Source: Exercitatus varius
GTDB lineage: Bacteria > Pseudomonadota > Gammaproteobacteria > Enterobacterales > Pasteurellaceae
Direction of reading: 5' to 3'
Assembly: GCF_029577735.1 (NCBI RefSeq)
Contig: NZ_JARQTO010000001.1
Coordinates: 62,001-126,000 of the forward strand
Length of the DNA stretch: 64,000 nt
This document shows positions 17,235 through 26,515 of the stretch, piece after piece (position 1 is the first letter of the stretch; each line of letters starts with the position of its first letter). The position numbers and the translations under genes are program-made. A model generated the notes under the pieces. It was not told where the DNA came from, did no database searches, and worked only from the letters and a program-made list of their open reading frames with translations.

Positions 17235-17966
17235 ATGATTATTAGACCAAGTTTTTGGCAAATACCTCAGCCGACGGAAGCGAATTACGCCGCACTGGCT
17301 GAAAAAGAACGGATTTTGGCACAGCGTATTCACGACATTGCCGACAGCCATCAACATGCCAAATTTGCCAGCAGTCTGGCGGCGGAAGATATGGTGATTA
17401 CCGATGTGATTGCTAAAAACAATGCAAAAATTACGGTATTTACTTTGCAAACCGGCCGTTTAAACCCGGAAACGCTGGCTTTGGCGGAAACGGTAAAAAA
17501 TACTTATCCCGACTTGGATTTTCAACTCTTTCATCCCGATCCCGCGGCGGCGGAAAAATATGATCACGAAAAGGGCAGATTCGCATTCTATGAAAGTGTG
17601 GAATTGCGCCGCGAATGTTGCCGTATCCGAAAAATCGAACCGTTAAACCGTGTATTGAAAGACGCCGACTGTTGGCTGACCGGACAACGCCGCGAGCAGT
17701 CCGTTACCCGCACGGAATTAGCTTTTCACGAACAGGACACCGGTCACGGTATCGACAAGTACAATCCGATTTTCGACTGGCATGAAATCGACGTATGGGC
17801 TTACATTCTGAAACACAAGATTCCCTACAACGAACTGTATAAACAAGGCTATCCGAGTATCGGCTGCGAACCTTGCACCAAACCGGTCAAACAAGGCGAA
17901 GACATCCGTGCCGGCCGCTGGTGGTGGGAAAGCAAAAACAGCAAAGAATGCGGGCTGCATAAATAG
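17235..17966 (+). CDS. cysH: Adenylyl-sulfate (APS) reductase type CysH with [4Fe-4S] cysteine pairs
   Basis: Reduces activated sulfate to sulfite. The C-terminal active-site motif KECGLH has C239. Unlike E. coli PAPS reductase it also carries two cysteine pairs, C128-C129 (ECCRIRKIEP) and C211/C214 (GCEPCT), the signature of the [4Fe-4S] assimilatory enzymes that usually use APS. No cysC (APS kinase) lies in this otherwise complete locus, which supports direct APS reduction. Length is 243. It is often annotated as PAPS reductase; the cysteine pattern argues otherwise. Some four-cysteine-pair enzymes accept both substrates, so PAPS use is not excluded. Confidence 0.88.
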   Translation: MIIRPSFWQIPQPTEANYAALAEKERILAQRIHDIADSHQHAKFASSLAAEDMVITDVIAKNNAKITVFTLQTGRLNPETLALAETVKNTYPDLDFQLFHPDPAAAEKYDHEKGRFAFYESVELRRECCRIRKIEPLNRVLKDADCWLTGQRREQSVTRTELAFHEQDTGHGIDKYNPIFDWHEIDVWAYILKHKIPYNELYKQGYPSIGCEPCTKPVKQGEDIRAGRWWWESKNSKECGLHK

Positions 17967-18199
17967 CGAAAATTTTTACCGCACTTTTGTGCTGTTGAGG
18001 ATTACTCGTCTGAGACGCCCGAGCAACTTGAAATATTTAGGAAAATAAGTTTGTCGGAGGGTAGCGAGGTTACTTATTTTTCGTGAAAAGAAACGGTGAA
18101 GTCGGCGATGTGTTTCCTTTGCCTGCTTCCCTTTTTAAAGCAAAGTAGGCCGCCGGCGGCGCAAAGGATTTCAATTTAATAAAAATAAAAGGATTAACG
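17967..18199. other. Structured intergenic region between cysH and cysD
   Basis: No gene is seen. After one uptake signal there is an inverted repeat GAAAATAAGT (18041-18050) with ACTTATTTTTC (18072-18082), then an imperfect palindrome at 18121-18150 (GCCTGCTT... with ...AAAGTAGGC), embedded between CCTTTGCC (18116-18123) and GGCGCAAAGG (18158-18167). These may fold into nested hairpins in the cys transcript. It may instead be a dispersed genomic repeat; this window alone cannot tell. Confidence 0.45.
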
Positions 18200-19126
18200 A
18201 TGACAACGCAAAACAAAATCGAAAACGGGCATCTTGACTGGTTGGAAGCCGAATCGATCTACATTATTCGTGAAGTGGTGGCCGAATGCAGCAATCCGGC
18301 GCTGCTGTTTTCCGGCGGTAAAGATTCCGTGGTGTTGCTGGCGCTCGCCCGTAAGGCTTTTCAGTTGGAAGGTCGCGATTTGGTGCTGCCGTTCCCGTTG
18401 GTGCACATCGACACCGGCCATAATTATCCGGAAGTGATTCGGTTCCGCGATGAACAAGTCAAAAAACTGAATGCGCGCCTGGTGGTGGGACATGTGGAGG
18501 ATTCCATCGCCAAAGGTACCGTGGTGTTACGTAAAGAAACCGATTCCCGTAATGCGGCTCAGGCGGTGACATTGCTCGAAACCATTGAAGCCAACGGTTT
18601 TGATGCTTTAATGGGCGGCGCTCGTCGCGACGAAGAAAAAGCCCGCGCCAAAGAACGTATTTTTTCCTTCCGCGATGAATTCGGTCAATGGGATCCGAAA
18701 GCGCAACGTCCGGAATTATGGTCGCTTTATAACGGCAAAATGCACAAAGGCGAAAATATGCGGGTGTTCCCGATTTCCAACTGGACGGAACTCGACATTT
18801 GGCAATATATCGAACGTGAAAATCTGGAATTACCGCCGATTTATTACGCGCACGAACGCGAAGTAGTGGAGCGCAACGGCCTGTTGGTGCCGGTGACGCC
18901 GTTAACGCCGAAACAACCGGGCGACGAAAGCAAAATGGTGTCCGTGCGTTTCCGCACCGTCGGCGACATCAGCTGCACCTGCCCGGTGGCAAGCACGGCC
19001 GCCACGCCGGCAGAGATTATTAAAGAAACCGCCGTCGCCGAAATTTCGGAACGCAGCGCCACCCGAATGGACGATCGCGCCAGCGAAGCGGCAATGGAAC
19101 AACGCAAAAAACAAGGTTATTTCTAA
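18200..19126 (+). CDS. cysD: Sulfate adenylyltransferase small subunit CysD
   Basis: Catalytic adenylyltransferase subunit that forms APS from sulfate and ATP together with CysN. PP-loop motif SGGKDSVVLL is near residues 38-47; the family blocks FPLVHIDTGHNYPEVI, GGARRDEEKARAKERIFSFRDEFG and PISNWTELDIWQYIE are present. Length 308 matches E. coli CysD (302). AAAGGA precedes the start. It is directly upstream of cysN. Confidence 0.95.
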   Translation: MTTQNKIENGHLDWLEAESIYIIREVVAECSNPALLFSGGKDSVVLLALARKAFQLEGRDLVLPFPLVHIDTGHNYPEVIRFRDEQVKKLNARLVVGHVEDSIAKGTVVLRKETDSRNAAQAVTLLETIEANGFDALMGGARRDEEKARAKERIFSFRDEFGQWDPKAQRPELWSLYNGKMHKGENMRVFPISNWTELDIWQYIERENLELPPIYYAHEREVVERNGLLVPVTPLTPKQPGDESKMVSVRFRTVGDISCTCPVASTAATPAEIIKETAVAEISERSATRMDDRASEAAMEQRKKQGYF

Positions 19127-19230
19127 CAATCTCAGGATTGGTTAATTCATTGACAGACCGTTAAAAGTGCGGGCGATTTTTTAAGAGTTTTTTGGTGAGC
19201 CGGAAGTTCACCTCACAAGGAATAGATAAT

Positions 19231-20520
19231 ATGAGCAACCTAAATCAATATGCACCTCTTCGCTTCATCACCGCAGGCAGCGTGGACGACGGCAAAAGTA
19301 CCCTAATCGGCCGTTTGTTATACGACAGCAAAGCGTTGCTGAGCGACCAATTACTCAGCCTGAACAAATCCAAAAATAACGGTGAAGTGATTGATTTTTC
19401 TATCTTAACCGACGGACTGGAAGCGGAACGCGAACAAGGCATTACCATTGACGTCGCGTATCGTTATTTTTCCACGGCAAAACGTAAATTTATCATCGCC
19501 GACACGCCGGGACACGAGCAATACACCCGCAATATGGTCACGGGCGCCTCAACCGCCAATGCGGCGGTGGTGTTAATCGATGCGACGCAACTGGATTTCA
19601 GCCGTCCGGAAGTGGAATTGCTGCCGCAGACGAAACGCCATTCCGCCATTCTCAAACATTTGCGCTGCCCGCACGTGATTGTCGCGGTAAACAAAATGGA
19701 TTTATTGAATTTTGACGAAGGCAAATTCAATGCGATTACCCGGGCTTACGACAAATTAGCGCAGCAACTCGGTTTAAAAGAGGTGTTATTCGTGCCGGTT
19801 TCCGCCTTGCAGGGCGACAATATCGTGCATAAAAGCGACCGCACGCCTTGGTATCGGGGCGAGCCGTTATTAGCCATATTAGAAAGCTTACCGACTGACG
19901 ACGAACAATCGGAAAAAGCGGAGGATTTTCATTTTCCGGTGCAATTCGTATTACGTTTAGACCAGGACAAAGCGGACGATTTCCGCGGTTATCAAGGTCG
20001 TATCGAAGCGGGCGAAATCCGGGTCGGCGCGAAAATTCGTATCGAGCCGAACGGTTTGGAAAGTCGCGTGACGGAAATTTATTCGCCGAACGGTTTGGCG
20101 CAAAGCGCCAAAGTAGGCGAGCAGGTCACTATTCGCCTGGCGGACGATATTGACATTTCCCGCGGCGACACCTTCGTTGCGGCGAATTCAACGACGATTT
20201 CAAGCAAACAATTAATCGCCACCGTTTGTTGGTTCGACCAACGCCCGCTTAACCCGGCGCGTAAATATTTGCTCAAACAAGGTACGCAAACCGTGTTCGC
20301 TAAAGTGAGCGAAGTGGAGCAAATTTTAGATCTGAAAACTTTGCTCAACAGCAGAGAGGCGGATCAGGTAAAAATGAACGACATCGCTCAGGTTCGCATC
20401 AGTTTACAAAAACCGATCACCGCCACCACTTACGCGCAAAATAAAGCGGCCGGCGCATTTATCTTAATCGACGAGGCAACTTATCACACGGTTGCCGGCG
20501 GCATGATTTTAGAAAACTAA
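19231..20520 (+). CDS. cysN: Sulfate adenylyltransferase large subunit CysN (GTPase)
   Basis: GTP-hydrolysing partner of CysD that drives APS formation. G1 GSVDDGKST, G3 DTPGHEQY and G4 NKMD are present, with elongation-factor-like beta-barrel domains behind (about 220-429). The frame is open from 19192, but the ATG at 19231 follows AAGGA and gives 429 residues; E. coli CysN has 475. The insert EVELLPQTKRHSAILKHL near the switch region differs from E. coli. No APS kinase domain is fused at the C-terminus, consistent with the missing cysC. Confidence 0.93.
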   Translation: MSNLNQYAPLRFITAGSVDDGKSTLIGRLLYDSKALLSDQLLSLNKSKNNGEVIDFSILTDGLEAEREQGITIDVAYRYFSTAKRKFIIADTPGHEQYTRNMVTGASTANAAVVLIDATQLDFSRPEVELLPQTKRHSAILKHLRCPHVIVAVNKMDLLNFDEGKFNAITRAYDKLAQQLGLKEVLFVPVSALQGDNIVHKSDRTPWYRGEPLLAILESLPTDDEQSEKAEDFHFPVQFVLRLDQDKADDFRGYQGRIEAGEIRVGAKIRIEPNGLESRVTEIYSPNGLAQSAKVGEQVTIRLADDIDISRGDTFVAANSTTISSKQLIATVCWFDQRPLNPARKYLLKQGTQTVFAKVSEVEQILDLKTLLNSREADQVKMNDIAQVRISLQKPITATTYAQNKAAGAFILIDEATYHTVAGGMILEN

Positions 20521-20565
20521 ACAAAAATCGCCCGCACTTTTGTAAGTATTTTGACGAATTTTTTG

Positions 20566-20596
20566 GTTCATTTTTTTGTGCGAGCAAAAAATGAAC
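20566..20596. promoter_or_regulatory. Perfect hairpin in the cysN-cysJ gap
   Basis: GTTCATTTTTT (20566-20576) and AAAAAATGAAC (20586-20596) form an 11-bp perfect stem with a 9-base loop. It lacks a GC-rich stem and T-tail, so it is more likely an mRNA processing or stability element within the cys operon than a terminator. Confidence 0.45.
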
Positions 20597-20631
20597 AGTA
20601 AACCAAAACACATTGTGGGGAATACACCAAT

Positions 20632-22425
20632 ATGCCAAACACAACCAATCCTTTACCGCCGGAAACCGAACAGTTGCTGGCAAAGCTTAATCCGATTCAG
20701 CTGGCGTGGCTTTCCGGCTATGCCTGGGCGAAAGCGCAGGGCGCCGGCGCCGAAAGTGCGGTCAATTTTGACCAAGTTTTTAATGCGCCGACGGCAGAGC
20801 CGTTGAAAGTCACGGTGCTTTCCGCCTCGCAAACCGGCAATGCAAAATCCGTGGCAAACAAGCTGGCGGACCGCCTGAAAGCGGAAGGTATAAATGTCAA
20901 CCGCGTCTCGTTGACCGATTACAAAGCGAAAAATATCGCCGACGAAAAGCTGGTTTTATTGGTTTCCTCTACGCAGGGCGAAGGCGAAGCGCCGGAAGAA
21001 GGCGTGGTATTGCTGAAGCTGCTGAACGGCAAAAAAGCGCCGAAATTAGAGGGTTTGCAATTTGCCGTTTTAGGGTTGGGCGACAGCTCTTATCCGAATT
21101 TCTGTCAGGCGGGCAAAGATTTTGACAGCCGTTTCGCCGCCTTGGGCGGCAGCCGTTTATTGGAAGTCGGCCTGGCGGATTTGGATTTCCGGGCAACGGC
21201 GGATAAATGGATAGACGATATTACGGCTATTGTGAAAGAAAAAGCCGCCGCCTCTCCGTCAACGCCGGTCGGCGCTTCTTCGGCCGGCACGGCAAAATCT
21301 GCGGTCGAATCTCAATATAACAAGGATAATCCGTTTCCGGCGACATTAATGACGAATCAACGGATTACGGATAAAAGTTCGGAAAAAGACGTACGTCATT
21401 TGGAATTCGATCTTTCCGGCTCGGGCTTAACTTATCAGCCCGGTGACGTGCTAGGCGTCTATTTTGAAAACGATCCGGCGCTGGCGGCGGAAATTCTGGC
21501 GGCGGTCGGGTTGAAAGGAGACGAAGAAGTCACCGTGGACGGAAATTTATTCGATATTTCTACCGCACTTCAAATCAAACTGGAACTGACGCAAAACACG
21601 CCGGCTTTTGTAAAAGGTTATGCGGAACTTGCCGATAACGCGGCGTTGAATGCTATTGTAGAGGACGCCGAAAAATTGCAGACGTTGGTGCAAAGTACGC
21701 CGATTGTGGATGTATTGAACGAATTTCCGGCAACGGTGGCGCCGGAGGCGTTGGTGAATTTATTGCGTCCGATTACGCCGCGTTTGTATTCCATTTCTTC
21801 ATCGCCGGCGGAAGTGGGCGAAGAAGTGCATTTAAGCGTGGGCGTTGTACGTTTCGAACATAACGGCAAAGTCCGTTCCGGCGGGGCGTCGGGTTATTTG
21901 GCGGATCGCGTGGAAGAAGACGGTCAGGTTCGGGTTTTTGTGGAACATAACGATAATTTCCGTTTGCCGCAGGATCACGGCAAACCGATTATTATGATCG
22001 GTTCCGGCACCGGTATTGCGCCGTTCCGGGCTTTCCTGCAACAACGCGCGGCGGACGAAGCGGACGGTAAAAACTGGCTGATTTTCGGCAATCAGCACTT
22101 TGCCCTTGATTTCTTATATCAGGCGGAATGGCTGCAATTCGCCAAAGACGGTTTCCTGAATAAATACAGTTTCGCCTGGTCGCGGGATCAAAAAGAAAAA
22201 ATCTACGTACAGCATAAAATTCGGGAAAATGCCGCCGATATTTGGCAATGGATTCAGGACGGCGCCTACATTTACGTATGCGGCGATGCCGGCCGAATGG
22301 CGAAAGACGTGGATAAAGCCTTATTAGACGTCATTGCGCAACAAGGCAAGTTAAGTGCGGAAGAGGCGGAAGAATTCCTCGACGGTTTACGCGAAGACAA
22401 GCGTTATCAACGAGATGTGTATTAG
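20632..22425 (+). CDS. cysJ: Sulfite reductase flavoprotein alpha subunit CysJ
   Basis: Transfers electrons from NADPH through FAD and FMN to CysI. The flavodoxin domain is at about residues 60-205 (SASQTGNAKSVANKLADRLK, STQGEGEAPEE, LGLGDSSYPNFCQAG). The FAD/NADPH reductase domain follows (RLYSISSSPAEVGEEVHLSV, GSGTGIAPFRAFLQQR, YVCGDAGRMAKDVDKAL near the end). Length 597 equals the E. coli protein to within a few residues. Confidence 0.96.
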   Translation: MPNTTNPLPPETEQLLAKLNPIQLAWLSGYAWAKAQGAGAESAVNFDQVFNAPTAEPLKVTVLSASQTGNAKSVANKLADRLKAEGINVNRVSLTDYKAKNIADEKLVLLVSSTQGEGEAPEEGVVLLKLLNGKKAPKLEGLQFAVLGLGDSSYPNFCQAGKDFDSRFAALGGSRLLEVGLADLDFRATADKWIDDITAIVKEKAAASPSTPVGASSAGTAKSAVESQYNKDNPFPATLMTNQRITDKSSEKDVRHLEFDLSGSGLTYQPGDVLGVYFENDPALAAEILAAVGLKGDEEVTVDGNLFDISTALQIKLELTQNTPAFVKGYAELADNAALNAIVEDAEKLQTLVQSTPIVDVLNEFPATVAPEALVNLLRPITPRLYSISSSPAEVGEEVHLSVGVVRFEHNGKVRSGGASGYLADRVEEDGQVRVFVEHNDNFRLPQDHGKPIIMIGSGTGIAPFRAFLQQRAADEADGKNWLIFGNQHFALDFLYQAEWLQFAKDGFLNKYSFAWSRDQKEKIYVQHKIRENAADIWQWIQDGAYIYVCGDAGRMAKDVDKALLDVIAQQGKLSAEEAEEFLDGLREDKRYQRDVY

Positions 22426-22474
22426 TTTGGAGACGTTGGCGCGTCAAACAATGCTCAGTTAAAAAATGAATTTG

Positions 22475-22494
22475 GTGGGACGGGCTCGTCCTAC
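22475..22494. repeat. REP-like palindrome between cysJ and cysI
   Basis: GTGGGACGGGCTCGTCCTAC is an imperfect palindrome. Similar GC-rich palindromes occur at 41032-41049 and 41069-41083 in the afuB-afuC gap, so it may belong to a family of short intergenic repeats. Confidence 0.4.
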
Positions 22495-22524
22495 GAAAGG
22501 ATGATCAAATTTCGGAGTGAAAAC

Positions 22525-24291
22525 ATGACAGATTCAACTAAACAAAAAGGCTTGGAATGGAAAGCGCAGCCGCTTTCCGATAACGAACGTCTGAAGGCCG
22601 AAAGTAACTTCTTACGCGGCACTATTTTGGACGATTTGGAAGACGGACTCACCGGCGGATTTAAAGGCGATAATTTCCAGATGATTCGTTTCCACGGCAT
22701 GTATGAACAGGATGATCGCGATATTCGTGCGGAACGTGCGGATGAAAAACTGGAACCGCGCAAATTTATGTTATTGCGTTGCCGTTTGCCGGGCGGGATT
22801 ATTAAGCCGGCACAATGGATTGAGATTGATAAATTTGCCCGGGATAACAACTATTATCAGTCAATTCGTTTGACTAACCGCCAGACTTTCCAGTATCACG
22901 GCGTACCGAAAACCAAATTGCAGGAAATGCACCGATTGCTGCATAAATTGGGTTTGGATTCGATTGCCACGGCATCGGATATGAACCGTAACGTATTGTG
23001 TTCTTCCAATCCTATTGAATCGGAATTGCACCAGGAAGCCTATGAATGGGCGAAGAAAATTTCCGAACATTTGTTGCCGCGAACCAACGGTTATTTAGAC
23101 GTGTGGATTGCAGGCAAAAAAGTGCAAAGTTCCGATAGTTTCTTAGGTCAGGAAGACGAGCCGATTTTAGGGAAAACTTATCTGCCGCGTAAATATAAAA
23201 CGGCGGTGGTATTGCCGCCGCTCAATGATGTGGACGTATACGGCAACGACATGAACTTTGTCGGTATTCAGGATAAAGCGGGTAAGCTTATCGGCTTTAA
23301 CGTGCTGGTGGGCGGAGGTCTTTCCTTTGAACACGGTAATACCAAAACTTATCCGAATATTGCGTTGGAATTGGGTTATATTCCGGTTGAGCAAACGTTG
23401 AAAGCGGCGGAATGTATTGTCACGACTCAGCGAGATTTCGGGAACCGAGCGGATCGCAAAAATGCGCGCTTGCGTTACACCGTGCAAAATATGACGTTAG
23501 ACGGTTTTCGTGAGGAAGTGGAACGTCGCATGGGCTTTAAATTCGAACCGATTCGTCCTTTCAAATTTACCGAACGCGGCGATCGTATCGGCTGGGTGAA
23601 AGGTATTGATAACAAATGGCACTTAACCTGTTTCATTGAAAGCGGACGTATTACGGACAAACCGGACAGACCGTTGATGACCGGTATGCTGGAACTAGCC
23701 AAAGTACATAAAGGTGATTTCCGCATTACCGCGAACCAAAATATCATCATTGCCAATGTGGCGGAAGAAGACAAACAGCAAATCGAAGATATCGCCCGTC
23801 AGTACGGATTAATGGGCAAGATCACCAAATTGCGTGAAAATTCCATGTCTTGCGTGTCCTTTCCGACTTGTCCGTTGGCCATGGCGGAATCGGAACGGGC
23901 GCTACCGGAATTTATCGACGAACTGGATAAAATTATGGCGAAACACAATGTGGCGGACGATTACATCGTGACCCGCATTACCGGCTGCCCGAACGGTTGC
24001 GGACGAGCGATGCTGGCGGAAATCGGTTTAGTGGGTAAAGCTATCGGTCGTTATAATTTGCATATCGGCGGCGACCGCCCGGGAACCCGCATTCCGCGTA
24101 TGTACAAAGAAAACATCACGTTGCCTGAAATTTTGGCGGAATTAGACGGTTTAATCGGTCGCTGGGCGACGGAACGCAAACCTAACGAAGGTTTTGGCGA
24201 TTTCGTCATTCGTGCCGGCATTATCAAGCCGGTCGTCAATGCCGTGGTGGATTTCTGGGATGCGAATTTAATTCCGACGGTTTCGGCTTAA
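22525..24291 (+). CDS. cysI: Sulfite reductase hemoprotein beta subunit CysI
   Basis: Reduces sulfite to sulfide with six electrons at a coupled siroheme and [4Fe-4S] centre. The four cluster cysteines are seen: C442 and C448 (SCVSFPTCPLA) and C487 and C491 (GCPNGCGRA). The ATG at 22525 is preferred over 22501 because GGAG at 22513-22516 lies eight bases upstream; this gives 588 residues (E. coli 570). It is the last gene of the cys run, followed by a terminator at 24372. Confidence 0.96.
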   Translation: MTDSTKQKGLEWKAQPLSDNERLKAESNFLRGTILDDLEDGLTGGFKGDNFQMIRFHGMYEQDDRDIRAERADEKLEPRKFMLLRCRLPGGIIKPAQWIEIDKFARDNNYYQSIRLTNRQTFQYHGVPKTKLQEMHRLLHKLGLDSIATASDMNRNVLCSSNPIESELHQEAYEWAKKISEHLLPRTNGYLDVWIAGKKVQSSDSFLGQEDEPILGKTYLPRKYKTAVVLPPLNDVDVYGNDMNFVGIQDKAGKLIGFNVLVGGGLSFEHGNTKTYPNIALELGYIPVEQTLKAAECIVTTQRDFGNRADRKNARLRYTVQNMTLDGFREEVERRMGFKFEPIRPFKFTERGDRIGWVKGIDNKWHLTCFIESGRITDKPDRPLMTGMLELAKVHKGDFRITANQNIIIANVAEEDKQQIEDIARQYGLMGKITKLRENSMSCVSFPTCPLAMAESERALPEFIDELDKIMAKHNVADDYIVTRITGCPNGCGRAMLAEIGLVGKAIGRYNLHIGGDRPGTRIPRMYKENITLPEILAELDGLIGRWATERKPNEGFGDFVIRAGIIKPVVNAVVDFWDANLIPTVSA

Positions 24292-24371
24292 GAAAACATT
24301 TTCTGATGAAGCGGTTGTCGGAAGGCGCACTTTATCAGCAAAAATGAAGTTGTGAATACCGGTTAAATCAG

Positions 24372-24412
24372 GGAGCGAATGCGGATATAACGGCATTTGC
24401 TCCTTGTTTTTT
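24372..24412 (+). terminator. Rho-independent terminator of the cys operon
   Basis: GGAGCGAATGC (24372-24382) pairs with GCATTTGCTCC (24393-24403) and is followed by TTGTTTTTT, 80 bases after the cysI stop codon. Confidence 0.85.
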
Positions 24413-24544
24413 ATCGGAATCACAAATCAATGAGCGGATGAAAATTTTTAGCGTTTTGTATGAGAATAATTCACCTTGGAAATCATAATTTTGGTATAGA
24501 ATTCGGGACGTCATTTCAAAAATTTTTATTTTTAAGGAACCGTT

Positions 24545-26467
24545 ATGCAGAAAGCGCTTAGTATTATATCTGTCTCGTTAATCGCTTCCGGAGCTGTCGC
24601 TGCGGAACAGACAACCGATTTATCCCCTATAAACGTCTATTCCGCTTATGCCGCACCGGTAAATCAGGATCAAACCGCCTCATCCGTGACCGTGCTCAGC
24701 GAAAAAGATTTCGATAACCGCAATGCAACTTACGTAAGCGACGTCTTAAAGACCGTGCCGGGTGTGGCGTTCAGTGCGTCGGGCGGACGCGGAACCTTAT
24801 CTAATTTCTATCTGCGCGGAGCGGACGCCAACCATACTTCAGTAATTATCGACGGCGTAAAAATGAATCCCGTCACCGGTTACGGATTTGATTTCGGCGG
24901 ATTGAGTCTGAGTAACGTGGAGCGCATCGAAATTTTGCGCGGCGAGCAGTCCGCACTTTGGGGCAGCGATGCCATGGGCGGAGTGATTTATATCACGACC
25001 AAAACCGGATTGTATAAAGATAAACCGTTCAATATTGATTTTGACTTAGGCACCGGCTCGCATCGTACGCGAGATGCATCCGCAACGTTATCCGGTTATA
25101 ACGACGGTTTTTATTATGCGATTCATGGAGATAGCCATCGCACGCAGGGAATTTCGGCCTATAGTTCGGACACTTTCCGTTATATTGCGGAAAACGGCGC
25201 GAAAATTACGTCTGGAGGCGCCGTTGAGAAAGATAAATTTCATCGCGATAACGCTTCGGTTCGGTTAGGATATGATGCGAGCGACAAAGGCGTCGAGGTT
25301 TTAGCCGGGCATTCGACCCAATCCGCTCATTATGATAATAGCCTTGCGGGGGAAACCTTGTTTGACGATTTTACCCGCACCCGTGAAACCACTTTAAAAT
25401 TAAGCGGTTATCTTGGCGGTGAGGATGAATTATTCAAGCAAAAAGCCGGCGTAAGTCATATCAAAACCGACAGCGATACCTTCGGCGCGTGGATGAGCGC
25501 TTATCATGCGAAGAAATTAAATGCGAATTATCAGTTAGACGTTAATTTCGATCGCGAAGGTGCAATTAAACAAGGCTTAAGTCTTTTAACCGAATATCAG
25601 AAATCAAAATACGATTCGACGTCTTATTTAAATGAAAAAAGCTTAACGGAAAAAAGCGTGGCGACGGAATATCGCTTGTTCGCCGAAAATGAACACAGCT
25701 TAACCTTAAGCGGTCGTTATACCGACAGCTCTGAATACAAAGACGCGTTCACTGGGCGCGTCGCCGGCGCCTATCGTTTATCGCCTAATTTCAAGGTGCA
25801 CGCCGGCTTCGGTTCGGCGATTCAAAATCCGACAATGACCGAATACTACGGTTACGACGGCAGATATTTGGCGAATCCCGATTTACAAGCGGAAAAAAGC
25901 CGCGGCGGCGAGGCGGGTTTACTCATTGAATCCCAGGATAAACGCCACAGTCTTGATGTGACTTATTTCGGGCGGCAGGTGAAAAACTTTATCGGCACCG
26001 AATCCGTTGCGCCTTATGTTTACCGCGCGGTTAACGTGGACGGCACAACCAAAATTAAAGGCGTTGAAGTGACGTATAACGGCAAATTGACGGATGCCTT
26101 CACCGCTTATGCCAATTATACTTATATGCAAACCAAAGACAGCAAGGGTGTGGCGTTGATTCGTCGCCCGAAACACACGGCAAATGCGGGAATCGCATAT
26201 CAACTCACCGAACAATGGGGCGCCGATGCCAATATTGCTTACGTAGGCAAACGTTTTGACAGCTACTATGACGAATTCACGTATTTGTCGTCGCGCATTG
26301 AATTGCCGTCGTATACTTTATTAAATCTTGGAGTGAATTATCAACTTACGGAAAATTTGAACCTGTACGCCAATTTAAACAATGTGTTTGATAAAAAATA
26401 CGAACATACCGTGGGTTACGGTCAAGAAGGCCGTCATGTTTACGTCGGTTTAAAAGGCGGTTTTTAA
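24545..26467 (+). CDS. TonB-dependent outer-membrane receptor, BtuB-like
   Basis: Outer-membrane beta-barrel receptor for active import of a scarce ligand. A signal peptide (cleaved near AVAAEQ, residue 20) is followed by a TonB-box-like segment (about 26-33), a plug domain (residues 40-155; ERIEILRGEQSALWGSDAMG) and a barrel ending in aromatic F at GLKGGF, as needed for barrel assembly. At 640 residues and with this plug it resembles BtuB more than large siderophore receptors. The downstream ABC importer of the BtuFCD/FecBCD type supports a corrinoid or chelated-metal ligand. No B12 box or cobalamin riboswitch was seen upstream. AAGGA precedes the start. Confidence 0.8.
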   Translation: MQKALSIISVSLIASGAVAAEQTTDLSPINVYSAYAAPVNQDQTASSVTVLSEKDFDNRNATYVSDVLKTVPGVAFSASGGRGTLSNFYLRGADANHTSVIIDGVKMNPVTGYGFDFGGLSLSNVERIEILRGEQSALWGSDAMGGVIYITTKTGLYKDKPFNIDFDLGTGSHRTRDASATLSGYNDGFYYAIHGDSHRTQGISAYSSDTFRYIAENGAKITSGGAVEKDKFHRDNASVRLGYDASDKGVEVLAGHSTQSAHYDNSLAGETLFDDFTRTRETTLKLSGYLGGEDELFKQKAGVSHIKTDSDTFGAWMSAYHAKKLNANYQLDVNFDREGAIKQGLSLLTEYQKSKYDSTSYLNEKSLTEKSVATEYRLFAENEHSLTLSGRYTDSSEYKDAFTGRVAGAYRLSPNFKVHAGFGSAIQNPTMTEYYGYDGRYLANPDLQAEKSRGGEAGLLIESQDKRHSLDVTYFGRQVKNFIGTESVAPYVYRAVNVDGTTKIKGVEVTYNGKLTDAFTAYANYTYMQTKDSKGVALIRRPKHTANAGIAYQLTEQWGADANIAYVGKRFDSYYDEFTYLSSRIELPSYTLLNLGVNYQLTENLNLYANLNNVFDKKYEHTVGYGQEGRHVYVGLKGGF

Positions 26468-26515
26468 TCTTGGGGCGGGGCGATTCCCGCCGGTTTTGTC
26501 ACCTATAATTATTTA

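Noticed and set aside
24455..24480. Fur box before the TonB receptor (TGAGAATAATTCACC)
   Set aside because: Only a half-site resembles the consensus; not enough to call.
24292..24544. Cobalamin riboswitch before the TonB receptor
   Set aside because: No B12-box-like sequence and no suitable structure beyond the cys terminator.
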